A stretch of 9,817 nucleotides of DNA from Myxococcales bacterium (GTDB lineage: Bacteria; Myxococcota_A; Polyangia; Fen-1088): contig PMZX01000198.1 in NCBI GenBank assembly GCA_003170035.1, positions 1,334 through 11,150 of the forward strand, read 5' to 3'. This document shows, piece after piece, positions 1 to 5,638 of this stretch (the first letter of the stretch is position 1; every line of letters starts with the position of its first letter). The notes beneath the pieces are model-generated. The model was given only the letters and a program-made list of their open reading frames with translations, was not told where the DNA came from and did no database searches. The translations under genes were made by a program, and so were the position numbers.

Positions 1-950
1 GAGCCGGGCGGCCGAATACGCGCGGGATTGGGCCGCGGCTCCACGCCGTCAGAGGCGCGCATGAAAGGCACCGCCACCGCGCCCACCACGCCGGCGCTCA
101 GCCATTTGCGCCGCACAAGATCGAGCTTGGTCGTGGAAGAATGCACCGGCGGCAAGAATCGGTAGGAAAGCCCGCCGCGTGGGCAGGCCTCGATGCAGTT
201 CAGGCACACCATGCACTCGGTGGCGCGCACCGTGCCCTGCGGATCAGCCGCGCCCTGGCATTCGGACCCGCAGAACTTGCAGCTCTTGCAGATCGCCGAG
301 TTCTTGCTGATGCGAAAGAGTGAGAACTTCGACAGCAGTCCGAGCAGCGCGCCCAGCGGACAGAGAACCCGGCAGTAGAAGCGCGGGTACACGAAGTTGA
401 GCGCCAGTGCGCCGAAGAACACCAGGGTTATCAGGGTTCCCCACTGGAAGTGTCGCTCGCCCTGGTACTTGCCGAAGGCAAGGTTGCCGAGCGCGGGCAT
501 GACGGACGTGGCCAGACCGCGCCAGGTCGAAGCAATGGGATCGAGCAGGCCGATCTGCACGCTGCCGGCCGCCGCCAGGCCGAGCATGACCGCCAGCACC
601 AGGTACTTGATCTTGTGCGAGGGGCGCGGGGCGTTCTGTTTCACCCGGTCAGGCGGGCGCCGCTTGCGCGCCAGGAACCCCAGCGCCTGGTGCAGGACAC
701 CCATGGGGCAGATCCACGAGCAGAAGAAGCGGCCCAGGATCAGCGTAGGCACTATGAGAACCAGCGACCACAGCAGCGTGTGATGCAGCGAGTGCGAGGC
801 CAGCGCGGTGGTGACCGCGACCAGAGGGTCGAACTCCAGCAGCCACTGCACGTCGTAGCCGCGGATCAGGCCCGCTGTGGTGACGAAGACGAGGAACAGG
901 AAGAATCCGAGGAAAACAACCTGGTAGGAGCGACGCAACCAACGAAACAT
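1..950 (-). CDS. Membrane polyferredoxin, NapH/YccM-like 4Fe-4S protein (partial, C-terminus beyond left edge)
   Basis: Reading leftward from ATG at 950, 316 codons stay open to the window edge, so the C-terminus is missing. Hydrophobic segments lie at about residues 11-29, 55-73, 116-136 and 170-187. Two NapH-type CxxxCP motifs follow membrane segments (C77/C81 and C193/C197). Two complete ferredoxin motifs come next: C221-x2-C224-x2-C227-x3-C231 and C246-x2-C249-x2-C252-x3-C256-P, enough for two [4Fe-4S] clusters. Proteins of this family pass electrons between the quinone pool or cytoplasm and periplasmic partners; relatives often carry further C-terminal clusters, which would be off-window. 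The start lies 2 bases after the stop of the DUF362 gene, with a G-run at 957-962 as ribosome binding site, so the two are probably translated together. No dehydrogenase or reductase partner is visible; the only neighbours are DUF362 and DUF6599-like genes. The family call is firm; the redox partner is unknown. Confidence 0.9.
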   Translation of the reverse strand, partial: MFRWLRRSYQVVFLGFFLFLVFVTTAGLIRGYDVQWLLEFDPLVAVTTALASHSLHHTLLWSLVLIVPTLILGRFFCSWICPMGVLHQALGFLARKRRPPDRVKQNAPRPSHKIKYLVLAVMLGLAAAGSVQIGLLDPIASTWRGLATSVMPALGNLAFGKYQGERHFQWGTLITLVFFGALALNFVYPRFYCRVLCPLGALLGLLSKFSLFRISKNSAICKSCKFCGSECQGAADPQGTVRATECMVCLNCIEACPRGGLSYRFLPPVHSSTTKLDLVRRKWLSAGVVGAVAVPFMRASDGVEPRPNPARIRPPG

Positions 951-952
951 GG

Positions 953-1999
953 TCAGCCCCCCAGCTCGACGGTTTTGAGATTCTTCCACTGCGGTGTGCC
1001 CAGGCCGGCCTTCATGCCCTCGACGATGAAGCCGACATCGTTGGGATTGAGGCCGAGCAAAGTGGCGCCGAAGGCATCGAGAGCGACCTCGTCGGTTCCC
1101 GCCGCGACCGTGTCTAGTTGTTTCACGTCGGACAGGCTGCCGCCGGTGGGGCCATTGGCAAGCAGGATGCGTGTGGCATCCAGGATGGTCAGGGTGGGCT
1201 TCACCATGGCCGCCAGGTCGATGATGGAAACGTGGATGTTCTGGTGCAGCTTCACCCGCTGCCCGCCCAGTACCCCGTACCAGTTCTTGAGCGCCATGGA
1301 CGCAAGGGAAAGCCCGTGTTGCTTGACCACCGGGATGTTGATCACGCGGTCCGCATCGACGATGGGGAAGAGCACGTCGCCCGTGCGCAGCAGCTTGCCC
1401 GACACGTTCACCTCGCGGAAGGCCGAGGCGTCGGGCCGTATCACGGTGGCGCCCGCCGCCTTGGCTGCCTTTTCGATGCCGGAGCGGGCGAAGCACTGCT
1501 CGGGTGTGTTGACCGAGGCGTCGGTCAGCCACACCTTGCTTGCGCCGGCCGCAAGCACCAGGCGCACGACCTCGGCCACCACGTCGGGATTGGTGTTGGC
1601 GGCTTGCTCGGGCAGGCGGTTCCAGCCGATGTTGGGCTTGATGACCACGCGCTCGCCGCGCCGGACAAAGCGGCCCATGCCCCCCAGCGCCTCGATCGCC
1701 TTGCGCACGTTGGCTGCAGGATCCGGTCCCCGCACGATGGCCATGTCCGTGGCGCCGGCTGGCTTGTCGGCTCGATGGTCCTTGATGGTGGGCAGCGCGC
1801 GGGTTTTCTTGTTGGAGCCGCGCTCGCGCAGCCCGAGGCCGAGCGCCACCGAGCCGATGGCCATGGCGGCGGTCACGCCCACGCGCAGGGCCCCGCGCCG
1901 GTCCGTGCCCGCGGCATCTGACGTCGCGGCCTGATTGCCCAGCCGAACCTGCGGCGCAGGTACCGGGTTGTGCGGGCTGGGCCGTTCCTCGCTGCTCAT
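953..1999 (-). CDS. DUF362 protein with Tat-type signal (paralog 1)
   Basis: 348 residues, full length. A polar N-region of about 33 residues precedes a twin-arginine motif (D33-R-R-G-A-L-R39) and a hydrophobic stretch to about 57. No clear AxA cleavage site follows, so the signal may stay as a membrane anchor. The DUF362 body has K121-P-N after a beta strand, a Cys-Phe-x-Arg-x-Gly motif at C169, the core motif P223-x2-K226-x-H228-x9-K238-N239, then H252 and H256, and a late ILDATR...NGP segment (273-284). DUF362 has no established activity; it is often found beside or fused to ferredoxin domains. Tat export suggests folding, perhaps around a cofactor, before export. The ATG overlaps the upstream DUF6599-like stop by ATGA, and a GGGGAAG-type ribosome site lies just upstream inside that gene. 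The polyferredoxin follows 2 bases downstream, making it the likely electron partner (inference). Confidence 0.9.
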   Translation of the reverse strand: MSSEERPSPHNPVPAPQVRLGNQAATSDAAGTDRRGALRVGVTAAMAIGSVALGLGLRERGSNKKTRALPTIKDHRADKPAGATDMAIVRGPDPAANVRKAIEALGGMGRFVRRGERVVIKPNIGWNRLPEQAANTNPDVVAEVVRLVLAAGASKVWLTDASVNTPEQCFARSGIEKAAKAAGATVIRPDASAFREVNVSGKLLRTGDVLFPIVDADRVINIPVVKQHGLSLASMALKNWYGVLGGQRVKLHQNIHVSIIDLAAMVKPTLTILDATRILLANGPTGGSLSDVKQLDTVAAGTDEVALDAFGATLLGLNPNDVGFIVEGMKAGLGTPQWKNLKTVELGG

Positions 2000-2664
2000 T
2001 TCATCTTCCCCTTGAGCGCCTTGGCCAGACCAGGAAGGGCGGCTTCGGCCTTGGCGTCGAATGCGGTCAGCTTCACGTAGTAACGGCCTGACCGGAACAC
2101 GAAGGACATGGAACCGGCGATTGCGTCGGGGAAGTCAGTCACCGGCTTGGCCGTGGCTGACTTCTCGGCATCGAAGATCGACTGGGCATTGGCTGGCTCG
2201 GCCATGTCATACACCGCGCAGTCCACGTCGCTGCCGTCCGCTGTCGCCAGCTCGGTCGCAGCCTGCCTGCGGAAGTGGCGTTCGATGAAGATGGGTGCGG
2301 CTCCGTCGATGGAGTCGAAAAGACCCTTCTCGTCGTAGAGAGTCACCTTGTCTTTGACCTTGGCGCCGCCCAGGTCGCCCTGGAAGAGCGCCAGCAAGAT
2401 CTTGTCAGCCTCCGCGCCGGAGGGCCGGACTTTGCCTGCAGGGGCGGCGGCCTGGGCAGGGGCGCGGTGGCCCTCCCTGACCATCCATCCAATGAATGCC
2501 GGCGGGATGAGGACCAGCACGACAAAAACGAAGATGCGCACTGCCAGGAAGATTACGGCGAGCGCAGGGCGGCAATCAAGCGCAGCCGCGTCGATAACTC
2601 TCAAGTTGCACGGCGAGGCGAGGCCGATGATACTTGCCCCGGCTGCCTCAGGAGCGGCCTGCAA
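1996..2664 (-). CDS. Membrane-anchored DUF6599-like protein (stand-alone copy)
   Basis: 222 codons from a TTG at 2664. One hydrophobic segment at about residues 33-60 is followed by an Ala/Pro-rich linker and a domain of about 135 residues that I assign to DUF6599 from memory of the family: LYDEKGLF leading into I119-D-G-A-A123, then D153-M154, then I163-F164, and a late GRYYVKL strand. One N-terminal helix should hold the domain on the periplasmic side of the inner membrane. The start is uncertain. The TTG at 2664 has a weak GGGGA upstream but places the start only 32 bases from the divergent lipoprotein start. In-frame alternatives are TTG 2604, GTG 2541 (start just before the membrane helix, leaving a 155-base intergenic region) and ATG 2484 (loses the helix). 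It is first of three tightly coupled leftward genes, which suggests it works with the DUF362 and polyferredoxin proteins. The function of the domain is not known. Confidence 0.82.
   Translation of the reverse strand: MQAAPEAAGASIIGLASPCNLRVIDAAALDCRPALAVIFLAVRIFVFVVLVLIPPAFIGWMVREGHRAPAQAAAPAGKVRPSGAEADKILLALFQGDLGGAKVKDKVTLYDEKGLFDSIDGAAPIFIERHFRRQAATELATADGSDVDCAVYDMAEPANAQSIFDAEKSATAKPVTDFPDAIAGSMSFVFRSGRYYVKLTAFDAKAEAALPGLAKALKGKMK
2606..2634 (+). promoter_or_regulatory. Possible sigma70-like promoter of the lipoprotein gene
   Basis: TTGCAC at 2606-2611 and GATACT at 2629-2634 are separated by 17 bases and lie about 60 bases before the lipoprotein ATG. The -35 matches consensus at only three positions and the -10 at four, so this is a weak candidate. 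It would overlap the N-terminal codons of the divergent gene if that gene really starts at 2664, and would be intergenic if it starts at 2541. Confidence 0.25.
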
Positions 2665-2683
2665 TACGTTAATCCCCGCCTAC

Positions 2684-2690
2684 AGGAGGA
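2684..2690 (+). promoter_or_regulatory. Strong Shine-Dalgarno site of the lipoprotein gene
   Basis: AGGAGGA ends 6 bases before the ATG at 2697. It is the best ribosome binding site in the window and fixes the start of the lipoprotein. It suggests this small protein is made at a higher rate than its neighbours, whose sites are weaker (inference). Confidence 0.8.
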
Positions 2691-2696
2691 AATCAA

Positions 2697-3305
2697 ATGA
2701 GTCGTCTAAGGTGTCTCGGTTTTTGCGCGTGCCTCGCTTTGTCGCTGACTGCCATGGCTTGCGGCAGCAGCAACAGCGGCAGTTCGGCCGGATGGGACGC
2801 GGCTCGCATCGGCAACACCGCAACCGCTTGGTGGATCAACGCCCACAAGGGCGCGTACTACTTCTCCTTCCAGATCGAACCATCCTATCAAGACGACACT
2901 GCGGGGAAAGCGCAGGCGATCAGTTTTGCTCAGCAGGTTGTGGCCAAGGTCGGCTCCAACACGGCCGCGCCAGCCACGCTGGTACCGGCGCTCAGTGAAC
3001 TTCCGGGCTGGGTCCTGGACCCCGGCGAAAGCAAGACCGTGGGTGGGGTTGCGACGGCGACCGATTTCGCCGGGGCCACGGCTCTGATCGATGGGGCAGC
3101 CGATCCCTTCTTTGACTCGACCAAGAGCTATCACGCGACCGCGCTGGCCTGGGAGAGATGGGCCAAGGACCCCTACACCATGGATCTGAAGGTCTGGCAG
3201 ATGGCGTCAGCGGCGGATGCGACGACGATCTACACTGATCTTCTCAGCAACTCCCTCTACGCCAACGTGACCTGGACCACCTGCACGGCAACCGCCTGTC
3301 CGTAA
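2697..3305 (+). CDS. Small DUF6599-like lipoprotein
   Basis: 202 residues with a near-perfect ribosome site. A short hydrophobic signal ends in TAMAC, so C22 is the likely lipidated cysteine. The lipobox is not ideal (Ala at -3, Met at -2) but is followed by a typical Gly/Ser/Asn tether. The body resembles the DUF6599-like neighbours: L102-P-G-W105, I131-D-G-A-A135, then M169 and I178-Y179. The Met to Ile-Tyr spacing is nine residues, exactly as in the other two copies. The protein stops about 15-20 residues after that point, whereas the other copies continue for roughly 45-60 with a GRYYVKL- or DRFYIEI-type strand. The C-terminus instead has two cysteines (TCTATACP), perhaps a disulfide. No frameshift is apparent, and a hairpin follows the stop at once. 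It converges with a DUF362 gene. The assignment rests on spacing and motif, so it is a distant homolog call; lipoprotein status is likely. Confidence 0.85.
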   Translation: MSRLRCLGFCACLALSLTAMACGSSNSGSSAGWDAARIGNTATAWWINAHKGAYYFSFQIEPSYQDDTAGKAQAISFAQQVVAKVGSNTAAPATLVPALSELPGWVLDPGESKTVGGVATATDFAGATALIDGAADPFFDSTKSYHATALAWERWAKDPYTMDLKVWQMASAADATTIYTDLLSNSLYANVTWTTCTATACP

Positions 3306-3317
3306 GTCCGTCCTCGA

Positions 3318-3339
3318 TGGGGAGCCGTCGGGCTCCCCA
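3318..3339. terminator. GC-rich hairpin between convergent genes, probable bidirectional terminator
   Basis: A perfect 9-base-pair stem (3318-3326 with 3331-3339) closes a 4-base GTCG loop. It begins 12 bases after the lipoprotein stop and ends 5 bases before the stop of the convergent DUF362 gene. No T-run follows on either strand, so it is not a canonical intrinsic terminator. Its position between two convergent stops, and its symmetry, suggest it ends transcription or blocks exonucleases for both genes. Confidence 0.6.
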
Positions 3340-3344
3340 CGCGA

Positions 3345-4586
3345 CTAGACCTGAATCAGCGAGTAGTTCGGGTTGCCCAGGCCCAGGGCCGCTGCCTGGG
3401 CGAGCCAGCCGGTCAATTTGGTGTCGACTGCGGGATAGGGCACGGAGGCGCGAAGCTGGTTCATCAAGACCAGGGCGTAGTTGTCGAGCGCGACGGGGTC
3501 TTGCGCCAGGAGAATGCGCCTGGGGGCGGCATCGGCGAGCGCGTCGGTGTCGCCGGTGGTGACGGCGACCAGCGCATCGACGATGGTCAGGGAAATCGAG
3601 TTGCGGATGGCGGGCAGGGCGTAGAGCTTGGGCAGGGCGGTATTGAGGTTGCCGTGGTACTGGCCCGGGATGTCGATAATCCCATAGATGTTCTTCATTG
3701 CCGCGGTGACGCCGGACTTTCCGTGGCTCTTGAACACCGGGCAGTTGATGGTGAGATCAGTCTTGTGGGTCAGCAGGCGCGACAGGCGTGGTGACAGGCC
3801 TTCCACCGCCGGGCAGATCGCGTCGCCATAGCCAAGCCCATCAGGCGTGACCATGGCCTCGGTCTCGCCCTTGTCCTTCCTGAAAGCCCTGAGCAATGTT
3901 CCGAGGAGCTGGGCGCCGGCCAGATCAGTGGCGCTGTACCTGCCGGCACCATTGAGCTCGTCAAGTCCACGGTCCCACACGACAATCGTGGTGGGATCGA
4001 CCCCAAGCTTGTCACGCAGGCTGGCGATGATGGCGCGCACCACGGCTGGCGACGTGGGCGCGTGGCCGTTGAGGCAGTTCACCTTGAGCCCGATACGCTG
4101 GCCAGGCTGGTAGTTTGGCAGCAGAACCTTCCACGGGTTGTCCACGCTGGCGTCCTGTTCGGGCTGCCCTGCGGCGCCCGCATCGGTGCCGCCATCCGCA
4201 TCCGACCGCCCTGCATCGTCCGCATCGGCCCCGCCATCCTGCGCCGACGAGCCTGGGTTGAGCAGCGCGGCCTGACGGGCCAAGGCCGCCAGGCCGACGT
4301 CGAGCATGGAGGCCACAACGTCGGGATGGATGACGAATGTGGCGCCTACGACCACACTTTCTTCGCGAAAGACCTCGACCACGGCAGGCGTGACCGGCGC
4401 AGGCACACCCGCGTCGCTGGTCGTGCCCCCGTCCGGTTCCGCGCACTGGCTTTGCGCCCCAGCCTCGGGCCAGCGCCCGCCCACGTCGGGAAAGCAGCCA
4501 GCCAGCCCGGCCACTGATGCCGCGGCCGCTGCCTTTGCGGCGTCAACCAGGATTTCCCGGCGTGTTCTGCCTCCGGTGCCTGACAT
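3345..4586 (-). CDS. DUF362 Tat-lipoprotein with Asp-rich insert (paralog 2)
   Basis: 413 residues from ATG 4586. A TTG at 4607 would add seven residues, but the ATG has the better ribosome site. The N-terminus has a twin-arginine motif (T8-R9-R10-E-I-L13), an Ala-rich hydrophobic run and a textbook lipobox L28-A-G-C31, so it is probably Tat-exported and lipid-anchored. A low-complexity Asp/Gly/Ala stretch at about residues 116-149 interrupts the N-terminal part before the DUF362 core, which explains the extra length over the other paralogs. Core motifs are K168-V-N170 with a Cys at 171, P-x2-K286-x-H288-x9-K298-N299, and a late TIVDA strand. It lacks the Cys-Phe-x-Arg-x-Gly motif shared by the other two DUF362 proteins. 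It is divergent from the third DUF362 gene and convergent with the small DUF6599-like lipoprotein; both may sit on the same membrane face. Catalytic role unknown. Confidence 0.9.
   Translation of the reverse strand: MSGTGGRTRREILVDAAKAAAAASVAGLAGCFPDVGGRWPEAGAQSQCAEPDGGTTSDAGVPAPVTPAVVEVFREESVVVGATFVIHPDVVASMLDVGLAALARQAALLNPGSSAQDGGADADDAGRSDADGGTDAGAAGQPEQDASVDNPWKVLLPNYQPGQRIGLKVNCLNGHAPTSPAVVRAIIASLRDKLGVDPTTIVVWDRGLDELNGAGRYSATDLAGAQLLGTLLRAFRKDKGETEAMVTPDGLGYGDAICPAVEGLSPRLSRLLTHKTDLTINCPVFKSHGKSGVTAAMKNIYGIIDIPGQYHGNLNTALPKLYALPAIRNSISLTIVDALVAVTTGDTDALADAAPRRILLAQDPVALDNYALVLMNQLRASVPYPAVDTKLTGWLAQAAALGLGNPNYSLIQV
4174..4240 (-). repeat. Imperfect GC-rich repeat coding the Asp/Gly/Ala linker
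   Basis: Two similar segments built around GCATCGG-x3-CGCCATC occur at about 4190-4197 onward and 4222-4238, within a longer stretch rich in GCATC steps. On the minus strand they encode the repeated Asp-Gly-Gly-x-Asp-Ala pattern of the DUF362 lipoprotein linker. The repetition suggests local expansion by slippage. Boundaries are approximate. Confidence 0.45.
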
Positions 4587-4590
4587 GCAA

Positions 4591-4598
4591 CTTCTTTC
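4591..4598 (-). promoter_or_regulatory. Purine-rich ribosome site deciding the DUF362 lipoprotein start
   Basis: Read on the minus strand, GAAAGAAG lies 4 bases before ATG 4586. It falls inside the seven codons that the alternative TTG start at 4607 would add, and no comparable site precedes that TTG, so 4586 is preferred. The match to the anti-Shine-Dalgarno is moderate. Confidence 0.5.
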
Positions 4599-4705
4599 GC
4601 GCAACAACGTGCAAAGAATAGCATGGCCGAATTGAGTCTTCTGGTAGAATCGTTTGCGGTCGGCAAAGGGGTGGCGGCAACACCGCAGGAGCGCGGTCCC
4701 ATTCT

Positions 4706-4710
4706 GAGGA
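4706..4710 (+). promoter_or_regulatory. Shine-Dalgarno site of the third DUF362 gene
   Basis: GAGGA ends 7 bases before ATG 4718, which fixes the start just ahead of a compact Tat signal. Confidence 0.65.
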
Positions 4711-4717
4711 ACAACAC

Positions 4718-5626
4718 ATGACAGCCATTTCCCGACGCAGTTTCGTAGGCGGCTCGCTTGCCGCGGTCGCTGCTTTTCGCTATGGGCGCGCCTTCGCGGC
4801 GGGCGAGCCCGACATCGTGGACGTGAGCGGCAGCGATCCGCAGAAGATGGTCGCCGCGGTGTTCGCGGCCTTGGGCGGCATCGGCAAGTTCGTCAAGAAG
4901 GGCGACTTCGTCGTGCTCAAGCCCAACGCCGCATTTGCCAATCCGGCCGAATGGGGCAGCACGACGCACCCGCAGACCGTGCTCGCGGTGGCCAAGGCTT
5001 GCATGGACGCCAAGGCCAAGGGGGTCTTGATCCTGGAGTTCCCGCAAGCCAAGGGCGAGATGTGCTTCAAGCGCTGCGGCTTGACCGAGGCCATGGCCGT
5101 GCTGCCGGCCGCCAAGATCAAGCTGCTGGGCAGTCCGAGTGACTTCCAGAAGACCGAGGTCAAGGGGGGCGTGTCCCTGAAGACCACCGATGTGGCCAAG
5201 AGCCTGTTGTCGGCCGACGTGTTCATCAACCTGCCGGCGGCCAAAGCGCACTACCAGGCTGGTGTCTCGCTCGGGCTGAAGAATCACATGGGGTTGGTTT
5301 TCGACCGGCAGATCTTTCATACCGCGTTGGATCTGCACCAGGCCATCGCCGATCTCGGCCTGATCATCAGGCCGAACCTCACCATCATCGACGGCACGCG
5401 AGCCCTGCTCACCAACGGCCCGGCAGGACCGGGTGACACGGCGACGCCGGGGCGCATGGTGGCCGGCCGCCATATCGCCTCGGTCGATGCCTACGGACTG
5501 ACCCTGGCCAAGTTCAACAGCAAGAACATGACACCCGCTGACGTCAGACACATCGAGCTCGCTGGCAAGGCGGGCTTGGGCGAAGTCGACATCGCGAAGC
5601 TGAAGGTCAAGAAGGTTTCTGCCTAG
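4718..5626 (+). CDS. Tat-exported DUF362 protein (paralog 3)
   Basis: 302 residues. The N-terminus is a compact Tat signal (S5-R6-R7-S-F-V) with a hydrophobic run and a likely cleavage site at about A27/A28 (AFA-A), giving a soluble periplasmic protein. The DUF362 core shows K68-P-N, a C116-Phe-Lys-Arg-C120-Gly motif, P-x2-K176-x-H178-x9-K188-N189 followed by a His, then an IIRPNLTIIDGTRALLTNGP segment almost identical in pattern to paralog 1. It is thus closer to paralog 1 than to the lipoprotein paralog. There is no fused ferredoxin domain, so any cluster or cofactor would rest on the few Cys, Lys and His residues of the core. The gene for the large propeller/barrel protein starts 12 bases downstream, so the two are almost certainly co-transcribed and probably act together in the periplasm. 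DUF362 has no activity that I can state. Confidence 0.92.
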   Translation: MTAISRRSFVGGSLAAVAAFRYGRAFAAGEPDIVDVSGSDPQKMVAAVFAALGGIGKFVKKGDFVVLKPNAAFANPAEWGSTTHPQTVLAVAKACMDAKAKGVLILEFPQAKGEMCFKRCGLTEAMAVLPAAKIKLLGSPSDFQKTEVKGGVSLKTTDVAKSLLSADVFINLPAAKAHYQAGVSLGLKNHMGLVFDRQIFHTALDLHQAIADLGLIIRPNLTIIDGTRALLTNGPAGPGDTATPGRMVAGRHIASVDAYGLTLAKFNSKNMTPADVRHIELAGKAGLGEVDIAKLKVKKVSA

Positions 5627-5638
5627 TCGGCAAGGCAA

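Larger units (their letters stand above)
4587..4717. other. Divergent intergenic region between two DUF362 genes
   Basis: This 131-base gap separates two divergently read DUF362 genes and must hold at least one promoter for each direction. It is locally more AT-rich than its surroundings around 4605-4655. I looked for -35/-10 pairs with 16-18 base spacing on both strands and found none I would defend. No operator-like inverted repeat stands out. Confidence 0.5.

Noticed and set aside
450..1934. A 494-codon open frame on the plus strand opposite the polyferredoxin and first DUF362 gene
   Set aside because: The minus strand encodes two recognisable families with intact cysteine and Lys/His motifs across the same bases; the plus-strand product has no domain-like pattern.
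2550..2579. Minus-strand TTGATT and TAATCT pair with 18-base spacing before GTG 2541
   Set aside because: The -10 match is poor and it would place transcription start almost on the GTG, requiring a leaderless message; too weak to list as a feature.
4630..4655. TTGAGT and TAGAAT boxes upstream of the third DUF362 gene
   Set aside because: The boxes are only about 7 bases apart, far too close for a sigma70 promoter.
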